A stretch of 64,000 bases of DNA from a bacterium (lineage in GTDB: Bacteria; UBP6; UBA1177): positions 1 through 64,000 of the forward strand of contig JAGCXM010000030.1 in NCBI GenBank assembly GCA_017961325.1, in the 5' to 3' direction. A program made the position numbers and the translations under genes. Position 1 is the first letter of the stretch. Each line of letters opens with the position of its first letter. Below are positions 34,199-44,300 of the stretch, piece after piece. The notes below the pieces were generated by a model. That model had not been told where the DNA came from. It searched no databases and saw only the letters and a list, made by a program, of their open reading frames with translations.

Positions 34199-35833
34199 AT
34201 GCGTAAATTCTTTTTAGGTTTTGCAATTCTTGTAGCGTTTTTTTCGTTGACGGCACAGGACAGCACGAACGATTTGTATCAGCAGTATTTGAACCAGTAT
34301 AAGAAAGAAAAGCCGGCTCCTGCCGCTCAACCTGCAGAAGAAAAGAAGGAAGAACCGGCTCCTGCCGCTCAACCGGCAGAGGAAAAGAAGGAGGAACCTG
34401 CGCAGCCGGCACAGCCTGCAGAGGAAAAGAAGGAAGAAAAGAAGGAAGAACCGGCTCCTGCTGCTGAACCGGAGAAAAAGGAAGAAGCTCCTGCTGAAAG
34501 CGAAGCTGCGGCAAAAGAGGAAGCTCCAGCCGAAAATCCTGAAGCGGCTGTTGCGGCAGCTGAAGATGAAGGTTCTGAAAACAAACTGGATTTTGAAAGA
34601 AATCCTTATTTCAGCATTGATGCTTTCGGTGCCATGTCGATAGGTCTTGATGTTTACGGCGGAGATCTCGTAAAAGAAGAAAGCAACAGATTCGGTCTTG
34701 ACAACGCTGTCGTTGATTTGAAAGGCGGCGACAAGATGTTCAACGGCAGGATTTTGTTCGATTTGGCGAAAATAGCCGACGAAGGAAACAGGATGTACAA
34801 TGTTCTCAAAGATGTTTCGTTCAGAATGGAGCATCCGTCATACAGATCGGGAAACAACGGTTTCGGTATGAATGTCAACCTTCAGGCTGGTCTTTTCGGT
34901 CTTCCTTTCGGAATCGAAGGCGGATACGACCACGAAATTACTTTCGCTAATTCTGCAGTAAAAGAGGAGTTCCTCGGCGGAGCTTTCAGAGATCTCGGTA
35001 TTTCACTCGGTCTTGATTTCATTTTTAATCCGAAGTCAGATCTTGCCCTTACGCTTTTCGTCTTCAACGGCAAAAACGAAACTATGCTTGACGGAGATGA
35101 TCTGCTGTCGGCTCCCGCTTTCGGTGCTGATCTTCGTTTCAACTATGCGAGCGATTTTTATGCAACGGCTGTTCTGTCGTTTGTCGTAGGAGGAGCTTCC
35201 CACCGTTTCGAAGGCGGTTTTGCTGAAAACGGTCTTTATTATGAAGATGAAGACGGAGAGACTTACTACAACGTAGAAGATGTAAATGGAAACAAGATAA
35301 CTCTTAACCGTTCGACGAATAACTTTGTTCTTGCACTCGGTTTGGATCTCGGATACAACATCAATGATAATGTTTCGGTCGGTTTGAAAGGCGAATTCGC
35401 TTACTCCCGCAGGGATCTTTACAATCCTGAAATCGATGATCCCGATAAAGGCAACAGACTCCTTTTCGACGGTGTATGGGCGGCAGGTTCTTCATACAAT
35501 CCTTTCGGTTTCTTCGTTATGCCGTATGCAACCCTTTGGGATTTCGACACGATGCTCAGATTTTCTTATTACAGAGATCCTTTCTATCAAAATTATGTTG
35601 CTGACGGCGACAACTCGCATTTGGAATTCGATTTTGCACTTATCTACAATTTCTGCGACTATGCAGGTGTTGAATTCGACTATATTTTCAAACATTGGAC
35701 CGAACACGCTTACGATGATCTGGACAATAATGAAAAATACACCAACTTCTACAACGAACATGCTTTCTACCTTGCACTCACCGGCTGGTTCGATTTCCTT
35801 TGGGAAAAGAGCGGCGAAGCAAAGGCTGAATAG
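34199..35833 (+). CDS. Outer-membrane beta-barrel protein with Pro/Ala/Glu/Lys-rich periplasmic segment
   Basis: A 544-residue protein from ATG 34199 (GGAGG upstream). Signal peptide to FSLTAQDS. Residues 30-135 are low complexity with PAPAAQPAEEKKEE repeats. Residues 140-544 show alternating aromatic strands (NPYFSIDAFGAMSIGLDVY, MNVNLQAGLFGLPFGIEG, FVLALGLDLGYNINDNVSVGLKGEF) expected of a porin-like barrel of 14-18 strands. The extension may cross the peptidoglycan. No specific porin family could be named. Confidence 0.75.
   Translation: MRKFFLGFAILVAFFSLTAQDSTNDLYQQYLNQYKKEKPAPAAQPAEEKKEEPAPAAQPAEEKKEEPAQPAQPAEEKKEEKKEEPAPAAEPEKKEEAPAESEAAAKEEAPAENPEAAVAAAEDEGSENKLDFERNPYFSIDAFGAMSIGLDVYGGDLVKEESNRFGLDNAVVDLKGGDKMFNGRILFDLAKIADEGNRMYNVLKDVSFRMEHPSYRSGNNGFGMNVNLQAGLFGLPFGIEGGYDHEITFANSAVKEEFLGGAFRDLGISLGLDFIFNPKSDLALTLFVFNGKNETMLDGDDLLSAPAFGADLRFNYASDFYATAVLSFVVGGASHRFEGGFAENGLYYEDEDGETYYNVEDVNGNKITLNRSTNNFVLALGLDLGYNINDNVSVGLKGEFAYSRRDLYNPEIDDPDKGNRLLFDGVWAAGSSYNPFGFFVMPYATLWDFDTMLRFSYYRDPFYQNYVADGDNSHLEFDFALIYNFCDYAGVEFDYIFKHWTEHAYDDLDNNEKYTNFYNEHAFYLALTGWFDFLWEKSGEAKAE
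34313..34450 (+). repeat. Tandem 42-bp repeats coding the PAPAAQPAEEKKEE segment
   Basis: Units at 34313-34354 and 34355-34396 are nearly identical. A third, diverged unit with an extra 12-bp EKKE codon block follows to about 34450. Confidence 0.8.
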
Positions 35834-35879
35834 GCGCAGTCTTATTTTTTCCGACTGAATTCTCAAAAAATCCGTTTAT

Positions 35880-35907
35880 TTGATTTTATTCTGATTTTTT
35901 CTACAAT
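35880..35907 (+). promoter_or_regulatory. Promoter of the phosphoesterase/acyl-CoA dehydrogenase pair
   Basis: TTGATT (35880-35885), 16-nt spacer, TACAAT (35902-35907), 27 nt before the ATG. Confidence 0.5.
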
Positions 35908-35933
35908 TCCGCCGTTTTTTTGCCGGAGGTTTT

Positions 35934-37070
35934 ATGTTCAGTGTTGCAGCGTTAGTGTTTGCCGCAGTGGTTTTTGCCGTGGCGGTTCTTATGACGAAAT
36001 ATTTTCTATTTTCGCTTACAGAGGCTTTTCCGAATCTTAAAAAAATCAAAAAGTTGCTGAATTTATTGTATATTTTTAACTTTGCCGGCTTCGCTCTCTT
36101 TCAGGAGAGAACTTTTCTGAACACGAAGGCGGCTGAGATTTTTTCTCTTTCGGTCTACTTCTATTTTACGTTTATGTTCGTCTTCGTCGCATACGGGATT
36201 TTTTTTGAAATTTTGATTTTACTGCGCCGGCTTTTTCCCGTTTTTTATGAAAGAAGATTGTCTTCCGGCAGAAGAAAGGCGGTTTTTGCGGTGCTTTTTT
36301 CAGTCTCGGCCTACGTTGTCGCTTCAGGCTGGCTGCTTGCTCAGAACATCGTTGTGAAAGATATCGAAATCGGCAGCCCTAAGATTGAACGTGATACGAG
36401 AATCGTTCAGATTTCCGACATTCATTTCAGCCGCGTCATCGATGAGCGTTTTGCCGGAAAAATCGTTCCTTTGATAAACGGTTTGAAACCCGATCTGGTT
36501 CTTTTTACAGGCGATTATATGGATAAGGGGATCGTGCGGCCGCAGAAAATAGCTGAAATTATGAGAAAAATCGATTCTCCGATGGGAAAATTCGCTATAA
36601 GCGGCAATCATGAATTTATCACCGGTTACTTTGATTGTCTTGATTTTATTGAAGAAAACGGTTTTGAGGTTATGGACGGCAGAGTTCTGGAAGTGGGCCG
36701 CAACATAGTTTTGGGCGGCGTTATGGACAGAAGCGCGGAACAGACGGATGTCTATTATCACGAAGATTTCAAAGTTTTAAGTCAGTTCAAAAGCAAAAAT
36801 TTCAACATTTACATGAAGCACAGACCTGAGCTTGCCGACGGAGATTCGTCGCACTTCGACCTCATGCTTTCCGGTCATACGCACGGCGGACAGATTTTCC
36901 CGTTTGTAATTCTGGTTAAAATTTTCAACAGGTATCTGGCTGGGCTTTATGAACTTGGCGGCGGTGCCAAACTTTACGTCAGCCGCGGAACCGGTTCGTG
37001 GGGTCCTCCGGTTCGTTTCGGCGCTGCTCCGGAAATCACTCTCATAGAACTTAAGCGGAATGAAAAATGA
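35934..37070 (+). CDS. Membrane-anchored calcineurin-like phosphoesterase
   Basis: A 378-residue protein with four hydrophobic segments in residues 1-140 and a catalytic domain after residue 155. The metal motifs are VQISDIHFS, LVLFTGDYMD, AISGNHEF, YMKHRPE and LMLSGHTHGGQIFP. It resembles YkuE/YaeI-type enzymes, some of which act on membrane lipids such as UDP-diacylglucosamine, though members differ. GGAGG precedes the ATG. Its stop overlaps the acyl-CoA dehydrogenase start (ATGA). Confidence 0.85.
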   Translation: MFSVAALVFAAVVFAVAVLMTKYFLFSLTEAFPNLKKIKKLLNLLYIFNFAGFALFQERTFLNTKAAEIFSLSVYFYFTFMFVFVAYGIFFEILILLRRLFPVFYERRLSSGRRKAVFAVLFSVSAYVVASGWLLAQNIVVKDIEIGSPKIERDTRIVQISDIHFSRVIDERFAGKIVPLINGLKPDLVLFTGDYMDKGIVRPQKIAEIMRKIDSPMGKFAISGNHEFITGYFDCLDFIEENGFEVMDGRVLEVGRNIVLGGVMDRSAEQTDVYYHEDFKVLSQFKSKNFNIYMKHRPELADGDSSHFDLMLSGHTHGGQIFPFVILVKIFNRYLAGLYELGGGAKLYVSRGTGSWGPPVRFGAAPEITLIELKRNEK

Positions 37071-38611
37071 CAAATTTTTTTACCGAGGAAATAAGACATT
37101 CTCTTACGCTTTTTTCTGAAAATTCGGGAAAATATTCGGAATTTCTTGACCAAATCGGAAAAATCTGCGGTGAAAAAATAGCGTCCAACGCGGCAGAAGT
37201 TGATAAAATCGGTGTGAAACTTGAAGGAAACTCGGTGGTTTTGTCGCAAGAAACCATTGAAAATATTGAAAATTTGCGCTCATGCGGCTATCTGGGATCG
37301 GTTTTGCCTGAATTTTACGGCGGAAAATCGCTTCCGAAACTTTTTGATGTTGCTGCAATCGAGATGATTTCGCGCGCCGATGCTTCGCTGATGACTTTGG
37401 TTTCGCTGCAGGAAATCGGACGACTTATATATTTATATGGTAGCGAGGAGCAGAAAAAACGCATTCTGCCGGGAATCGCCGGCGGAAAGCTTACGTGTGC
37501 CGTTGTCTTGACGGAAAGTCATGCGGGAAGCGATCTGCAGGCCGTCGGGACGAAGGCGCGTGAAGAAAACGGTTTTTGGTATCTTTCCGGAACGAAGCAT
37601 TTTGTAACAAACGGCGGTGCTGACATTATGCTTGTTCTCGCAAGAAGCGAAGAAGGCGTTTCCGGAGGCCGGGGACTTTCGCTTTTTATCCGCGAAAAAA
37701 ATGCTGATAATAATTGTAATATATTAAAAACATTTGATAAATTAGGAATATGCGGTTCTCCGACATGCACGGTTCGTTTTGAAAACGCAAAGTGTGAACT
37801 TTTGGGAAAACGGAGGTACGGGCTTGTGAAGTATGCGGCCGAAATTCTGCTTTCTGCAAGAATCGGCGTTGCGGCGCAGGCTTTGGGAATTGCTGCCGCC
37901 GCTTTGAGCGAGGCCGGAAAATATGCCGCTTGCAGAATGCAGTTCGGGAAGAAGATTGAGGAAATCCCGCAAGTTGAAGCGATGCTGCGGAAAATGCGGG
38001 AAAGTGTCGGCGGCATAAGGCTTCTGCTTTATTTCACTGCGTCGGAATTTGATGCTATGGAGGCGCTTTCGCTCGGGCCGCAAAGCACCGAGACTGCCGC
38101 TGGACTGCGCGAAATCCGCTCGGAAGTCGAGTTTTTGGTGCCGCTTGTCAAATTTTTTGCCGCAGAAACTGCTAACAGAGTCGCCTGCGACGCACTCCAG
38201 ATCCACGGCGGAAACGGTTATCTCAGAGGTGTCGCGGTTGAAAGACTCGCCAGAGATGCCCGCGTAACCTCCATTTATGAGGGAACGAGCCAGATTCAGG
38301 CTTCGGCAGTCGCTTCAAAAATTTCAAACGGCGCACTTCTTGATTTCGTCAAAAAACTTGTTCCGGAAGAAAATTTTTCTGAAATTGCCGGAAAGTTGAA
38401 TTTTTATGCCGGAAAGCTGACGGAAACCGCTTCTTCGCACAGGGAGGACGGAAAACTGGAGTTCTGCGCCGAACTTTTTGCAGAATCTGCAGCTTTTGTA
38501 GTGCTGCTTGCACTTTCTTTGCGTTTCAACGAAGATTTTTCCAACGCGCGCAAAGCCGCCAGGTTTTTTGCGGCAATTGATTTTTTTATCACTCGGATTG
38601 AATTGACATGA
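37067..38611 (+). CDS. Acyl-CoA dehydrogenase
   Basis: A 514-residue FAD enzyme. The N-terminal helical domain has SCGYLGSVLPEFYGGKSLP, the central domain CAVVLTESHAGSDLQAVGT and FVTNGGADIMLVLAR, and the C-terminal domain QALGIAAAALSEAGKYAACR and DALQIHGGNGYLRGVAVER. The motif IYEGTSQIQ follows. About 100 residues beyond the normal end (VKKLVPEEN onward) are a family-variable helical tail. No other fatty-acid oxidation gene is near, so the substrate cannot be inferred. Confidence 0.88.
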   Translation: MTNFFTEEIRHSLTLFSENSGKYSEFLDQIGKICGEKIASNAAEVDKIGVKLEGNSVVLSQETIENIENLRSCGYLGSVLPEFYGGKSLPKLFDVAAIEMISRADASLMTLVSLQEIGRLIYLYGSEEQKKRILPGIAGGKLTCAVVLTESHAGSDLQAVGTKAREENGFWYLSGTKHFVTNGGADIMLVLARSEEGVSGGRGLSLFIREKNADNNCNILKTFDKLGICGSPTCTVRFENAKCELLGKRRYGLVKYAAEILLSARIGVAAQALGIAAAALSEAGKYAACRMQFGKKIEEIPQVEAMLRKMRESVGGIRLLLYFTASEFDAMEALSLGPQSTETAAGLREIRSEVEFLVPLVKFFAAETANRVACDALQIHGGNGYLRGVAVERLARDARVTSIYEGTSQIQASAVASKISNGALLDFVKKLVPEENFSEIAGKLNFYAGKLTETASSHREDGKLEFCAELFAESAAFVVLLALSLRFNEDFSNARKAARFFAAIDFFITRIELT

Positions 38612-38722
38612 AATATTGCAGCACGCCTAAAAACCGCGCTTTTTTTTCAAAAAGAGTGGGTAAAAATTAAAAAGTTCAATATAATCAAGGAGATAAAAAG
38701 TTGGCTTGCCTTATAAAAATTC

Positions 38723-38750
38723 TTGACATTATTTTCAAATTAACTAAGTT
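38723..38750 (+). promoter_or_regulatory. Promoter of the Glt/Agl-like cluster
   Basis: TTGACA (38723-38728), 16-nt spacer, TAAGTT (38745-38750), about 50 nt before the first cluster gene. Confidence 0.6.
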
Positions 38751-38798
38751 GCATTTCGACTTTTTGTGTGGTTTAACAATTCATTTAGGTAAGGAGTC

Positions 38799-39659
38799 AT
38801 GAAACAGAGTAAATTAGTTGCTTTAACGCTCGCTTTTGTCGCAATTTTTTCTTTCCAAGTTTTTGCTGACGATCTTTTCGATTTAGACGGCGGCGCAGCG
38901 GGTCCTGAGGATCCTACTGCTGCTGAAGCTTCGTCGGACGAAGCGGCGGCACCTGCTGAAGAAGTTCAGAATGCCGATGCTCCGAAGACTGCACAGCTTG
39001 ACACCAACGCTGCAATCGCCGATTCTGAGACCGAAAAGGAACTCAGAGACCTTAACATCGAAAAGAAAAAGCAGATTAAAGTTGTTCAGAAGAAAGACTT
39101 CATGAAAGATCATCGTTTCGAACTCGGAATCGACATCGGTTTCGCATGCGGCGATTGGGAAGATCTTCTTGCTGTCGGTATCAGAGCTACCTATCATTTT
39201 AATGAATACATTGCTTTGCAGGCTCGTTTCCTCTACGGTGCCGTTTCTTGGGAAAACGAAACCCTCAAACAGGCGAAGGAAGCTGATGCTTACGTTGCAA
39301 AAAGCAATCTTATGCTGACCGGCGGTGCAAGCGTGGTTTTCACTCCTTTCTACGGCAAACTCAGTGTTTTCGGTGATTTCATTCCGAAGTTCGATCTCAA
39401 CGGTTCGGTCGGTGTTTACTACTACAGAACGGTTGCTGACGGTGAAGGCGTAGACAAGATGAACAATAACGATGTAGCGTTCCAGGTTGGTTTCGCACCG
39501 AAAATTTTCTTGGGCAAAAACGCAAGTCTCAGCTTGAATTTCGACTGGTTCATCATGAAGGACAAACGCCCGAAACAGGAAGGTGGCAGCTCATCATATC
39601 TCAAGACAGACTTTTTGTTCACGATCAATGCAAGCATGTTCCTTCCCTTTGCTAAGTAG
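38799..39659 (+). CDS. Outer-membrane beta-barrel protein, first gene of the Glt/Agl-like cluster
   Basis: A 286-residue protein: signal peptide ending VFADD, an acidic Ala/Glu-rich segment to residue 95, then a barrel-like domain (RFELGIDIGFACGDWEDLLA, GIRATYHFNEYIALQARFLY, SLSLNFDWFIMKD) ending in FLPFAK, a typical aromatic/basic barrel end. It belongs with the gliding-type outer-membrane proteins (GltA/B/H in Myxococcus) by position and design rather than by a clear sequence motif. It lies 12 nt upstream of a TPR lipoprotein. Confidence 0.68.
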   Translation: MKQSKLVALTLAFVAIFSFQVFADDLFDLDGGAAGPEDPTAAEASSDEAAAPAEEVQNADAPKTAQLDTNAAIADSETEKELRDLNIEKKKQIKVVQKKDFMKDHRFELGIDIGFACGDWEDLLAVGIRATYHFNEYIALQARFLYGAVSWENETLKQAKEADAYVAKSNLMLTGGASVVFTPFYGKLSVFGDFIPKFDLNGSVGVYYYRTVADGEGVDKMNNNDVAFQVGFAPKIFLGKNASLSLNFDWFIMKDKRPKQEGGSSSYLKTDFLFTINASMFLPFAK

Positions 39660-39671
39660 TGGGGTGCTGCA

Positions 39672-41294
39672 ATGAAAAAAATACTGACTCTTGTTCTTGT
39701 TTCTTTCACGGTGATGTGTTTGGCATCGTGTGCTTCGCAGCTCACCGTCCGTGAAAAGGAAATGAAAAAGTACGAGAAGATTGACGTCTCTCTCGTTGAA
39801 GGTATGCCAGAAGCGATTACGAAAGTTGTAAAAGCATACAACAATGAAGATTATTTCACTTCGGCTGTCGGCTTTTATGCCATTATGAAAAACAATGAAT
39901 GGGACAGACTGCACGATACGGCGAGATATTACTATGCTGAGTCTCTTTTCAGAATGGGACTTTACCAGGCTTCAGAATATCAGCTTGCAGAAATCCTTTT
40001 CGAGGGTTCTGAATCGCACTATTTCATATCGAGTCTTCTGAAGCTTCTTGCCGTAACATATAAAACGGAAGACGAGAAAGTGCTTATTGCGGTTCTGTCA
40101 AACGTTGATTATGAAGCTCTTCCAAAGAAGTTCGCGAACGAGTTGACTTACTACTTGGGCAAAATCAACTTCTACAACGGTCAGGACGAGCAGGCTCTGA
40201 AAATGTTCTCGCAGGTAAAGGATTACAGTTCCTTCTACCCGAAAGCTAAATATTTCCTAGGTGTCATTCAGGTTCGTCAGCAGATGTTTGCAGAAGCTAT
40301 GAAGAGTTTTAACGAAATCAAGGAAATGCCGGACGACAAATATATCGGTACCGATATCAAAAAGTTGAAAGGTATGGCTGAACTTGCACTCGGTGAACTT
40401 TACTACGCAGCTGCATGGAAGTCGGAAAACAAAGTCGCGATGTTCAATGTTGCACTCAACTACTTCTCAAACGTCGGAAGAGACAACGCTCAGTGGTTTG
40501 AATCACTTTTCGCAAGAACATGGGCTTCTCTTATGATCGGAAGATTTGATGCTACGCTTGGAACGGTCGTTACGCTCAGATCCCCGTTTTTCACCGATAT
40601 TTATTTCCCGGAAGTAAATGTCGTTGAAGCGGTTACATACTACAACCTTTGCCAGTATGACGAAGTAAACAACGTCATTGACTACTTCTTCAGCGTTTAC
40701 CCGGATTATCAGAAGAAAATGTCGAATTGGCTTGAAAATGTTTCGACGAAAACCGGTCTTGACATTTATAAGGAACTCCTTGTAATGTATAAACAGGCTC
40801 AGGCAGGTGAAGCAACAGAGCTTCCGGAAGCTGTTTTGAGAACAATTCTTACCGAAAATCTCTTTATAAGGAAATACAATCACATTAAGGAGATTGAAAG
40901 AGAACTTGCGATTGTTGAAAATTCGTCTGAATCTTTTAAAAACAGCGTAATTGCCCAGGATGTTTCCAAAAAAATGATATATCAGCTGACTACTCTCAGA
41001 AACGAAGCCGGCGTATGGCTTGTTCAGAAAGTTCAGAACATGAACAATGAACTGTCTCAGCTCATCGCTGATATGAGAGCGATCCGTTTCGAGATGACCG
41101 ATAGTATGAAATCGGCACTTGAAAAAGAAGAACTTTACGGCAAAGAGGTTAAAGAGGAGGAACAGGAGCAGAAAAAGACCGAAATGAATCCTTCCGTTCC
41201 GCAGAATTCCTACTACTATCCGTTTGACGGCGAATATTGGGAAGACGAACTCGGCTACTACTTCTTCAATGTCGATAATTTGTGTAAAGAGTAA
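39672..41294 (+). CDS. TPR lipoprotein of the Glt/Agl-like cluster
   Basis: A 540-residue lipoprotein (lipobox ASC after MKKILTLVLVSFTVMCL). Residues 45-390 are TPR-like helical pairs (YYYAESLFRMGLYQASEYQL, YYLGKINFYNGQDEQALKMF, KYFLGVIQVRQQMFAEAMKS). Residues 390-500 form a coiled coil. The C-terminus, YYPFDGEYWEDELGYYFFN, is a motif I associate with TPR proteins of myxobacterial gliding loci. Likely an outer-membrane-anchored periplasmic scaffold. RBS is weak (GGGTGC). Confidence 0.72.
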   Translation: MKKILTLVLVSFTVMCLASCASQLTVREKEMKKYEKIDVSLVEGMPEAITKVVKAYNNEDYFTSAVGFYAIMKNNEWDRLHDTARYYYAESLFRMGLYQASEYQLAEILFEGSESHYFISSLLKLLAVTYKTEDEKVLIAVLSNVDYEALPKKFANELTYYLGKINFYNGQDEQALKMFSQVKDYSSFYPKAKYFLGVIQVRQQMFAEAMKSFNEIKEMPDDKYIGTDIKKLKGMAELALGELYYAAAWKSENKVAMFNVALNYFSNVGRDNAQWFESLFARTWASLMIGRFDATLGTVVTLRSPFFTDIYFPEVNVVEAVTYYNLCQYDEVNNVIDYFFSVYPDYQKKMSNWLENVSTKTGLDIYKELLVMYKQAQAGEATELPEAVLRTILTENLFIRKYNHIKEIERELAIVENSSESFKNSVIAQDVSKKMIYQLTTLRNEAGVWLVQKVQNMNNELSQLIADMRAIRFEMTDSMKSALEKEELYGKEVKEEEQEQKKTEMNPSVPQNSYYYPFDGEYWEDELGYYFFNVDNLCKE

Positions 41295-41319
41295 TTGAAT
41301 TAATCAGAGGTTTCTAAAG

Positions 41320-44300
41320 ATGTCAAATAACAAAACACTAAGAACTCTTTTGGTGATTTTATTAGTTCTTTCTTTTTCTACGACTCTTTTTGCTCAGAGA
41401 CAGAAAAGAACGGATGAAACACCGGCTTCTACCGGCCCGGCAAAGACTCGTATCGAAGCTGATGCTGTCAAAACAGATAGCAAATCGATGCAGATGAGAG
41501 ACGAGTCAATCAAACAGCTTAACGAACTTATAAAAGATTATCCTGAAGGTCCGAGAAAGGCTGAGATTTACAGAAGACTTGCCGAACTTTACTGGGAAAA
41601 AGCAAGAGGCATCAAAGCTGTCATCATGGACGAGTACAACAAAAAAATTGATAAGTACTACGAAATGAACGACCCGAACGCTCCGATGCCGGAACTCAAT
41701 CTCGACCAGTCGCTTGAATGGAACAAGAAAGCGATCGAAATTTGCGACTACATTATTAAAAAGTATCCGACTTTCCAGAATTTGGATGAAGTTTACTTCT
41801 TCATGGCTTCAAACTTGATGGAAACCGGTCAGAGTCTTGCAGCAGTTCGTTACTACACACTTGTTGTAGAAAAGTTCAACAATTCCAAGTTCGCTTCTGA
41901 CGCTTACTTTGAAATGGGTGAATATTTCTTCAACAACAACAACGTTTTCAAGGCTATTCCTAACTACAAAGCGATTATTGACAAGTATCCGGACAACAAA
42001 TTCTACGGATTTGCTCTTTACAAATATGCATGGTGTATGTATAACGTCGGTGAATACGAACAGTCTGTAAAACTTTTCCAGCAGGTTGTTGAAGTCGCTG
42101 ACAAAATCAATGACCAGTCATTGAAGGAAGATGCTCTTAACGATATGGTTGCTCCTTATGCTGAATCGGGTTCCGTTGACCAGGCTGAGAAATACTTTAA
42201 GACGATCGTTAAAGAACAGAAATACTTTATTGCGGTTCTTAAAAGACTTGCACAGATTTACTTCGATCAGGACAGATCTGAAGAAGCAATCAAAATTTAC
42301 AGAAAACTTCAGGAAGAAGCTCCTGAAAGACCGGAAGGTCCGACTTGGCAGAAACAGATTGTCGAGTGCTACAAGAAACTCAACAACAAAGATGCCGTCA
42401 GAAAAGAAATCATTGTTTTGGTTGCCAACTATGCTGATGCAAACTCACGCTGGGTAAAGGCGAACGCAAACGATGAAGCTACATTGGAAAGTGCTCAGCA
42501 GACTTCCGAAGCCGCTCTCAGGATTTTGACTGTTGACTACCACAACGAAGCAAGAAAAACGAAGTCTCCCGAAACGTGGAAAATCGTCGGTGAACTTTAT
42601 CCGACATACCTCAAATATTTCCCGAAATCGGAAGCTTCCTACGATATGCGTTTCAACTACGCAGAATATCTTTACGACCACAAAAAATATACGGAAGCCG
42701 GTGACCAGTATCAGGCTGTTGCCGATATGAACCCGAAAGGTCATCACTTCGAAGATGCTTCCTACGGCGCAGTCAGCTGCTTCGGTGCACTTCTTGAAGC
42801 TGAGCAGGAAAAAGCTAAGAAAGAGGCTCAGAACAGAATCGCTAAAGCGAAACAGGAAAAATCGGGTGAAATCAGTGCGGATCTTGTAAAAGCGGCGGAC
42901 GACAAAGATGCCGACAAAAAAGACAGAGTCGCTGATGAAAACAAGGAAAAACCGATTCCTGAGCTTCATCAGAAGTTCATAACTGCTTGTGACACCTATA
43001 TTAAAAATATCCCGAGATCAAAATATCTTGTTGATATTATCTACAAGCAGGCTATTACTTACTACGTTTTCAACCATTTTGAAAAGGCTGTTCCTGTTTT
43101 CGAGATGATCGTTCAGAAATATCCGAGGCACGAACTTGCCGAGTTCTCGGCTGACCTTATCATGGACTCTCTCAACATGGCGAGAGACTGGGAAGCTATT
43201 AATAACAAGTCAAGAGAATTTTTGAAGAATTCGGCTCTTCTTTCCGGTAGAAACAGATTGAAAGCCGACCTCGAGAAGTTCAAAGAAATGGCAACGTTCT
43301 ACGCTGCTGACATTCCGCACAAAAATGGAAAAAGCCTTGATTCGGCTGACAGATACATGGCATTCGTAAATGAATTCCAGAAGTCGAAGTTTAACGATGT
43401 CGCTATGTACAACGCAATCGTTTACTACCAGAAAGGCGGTGACCTTTACAAGTCGATCCGTGTTCAGGAACAGTTCCTCAGAGAGTCCGACGATGTTTAC
43501 AAAAAATCTCCGCACAGAGACAAAATCATGTTCGGACTTGCAAAGAACTACGAAGCTATTGCTTACTACGATAAGGCGGCTCAGCTTTATATCGATTTCG
43601 TTGAAAAATCTCCGAACAGCAAGGATTCAGGCGATGCGGTCTACAACGCAGCCGTTCTTTACGAAAGTTTGGGCGAAACCGAAAAAGCTATTGACAATTA
43701 CAGGCTTTTTGTCGAAAAATATGCGAAAGACGACAAAGAAAAAGCTGAAATCGCACTTCGTTACGGCTACATTTGGATGAGAAAGGGCAAATCTTTCTAT
43801 GACAAGGCCGAAAAAGGTTTCGACAGATTCGTCTCTGAACACACCGTCATCAACGGTTTGAAGGATTACTATTATATTGATGATGCAGGTAAGAGAAAAC
43901 CTGTTGATTCAGTCAATAAAATCAGTGTTGAAAAAGGTGAACCGAACACTCTGCTTGCCCTTTACGGCGCAAAGATGAAAATGTATAAAGAACAGGGCAA
44001 CACGAAGGAATACTACAAGAGTGTTGACAAGATTCTCCAAATTTCGAGAGGCGCAGAGTTCAAAGAAAAGGCTGAATTGGGCGAAAATTCGAGAGATATC
44101 ATCGCCGAAGCTCTTCTGGAAGAACTTATTCCCGAATACAACGAATACATGTCAATCAAGTTTGACAACATTCCTTTTGCGAAGAAACACAAAGGTTACG
44201 AACTTCTTCAGCTCGGTTTCGATGTCGAAGACGGCAAAATTATCCATCACGGTGATGCAAATCCTGATGAATTGTATCCTGATGAAAAGGCTAATTTGAA

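Noticed and set aside
35834-35880. Terminator after the porin-like gene
   Set aside because: A short CAGTC/GACTG stem is present but no T-run follows it.
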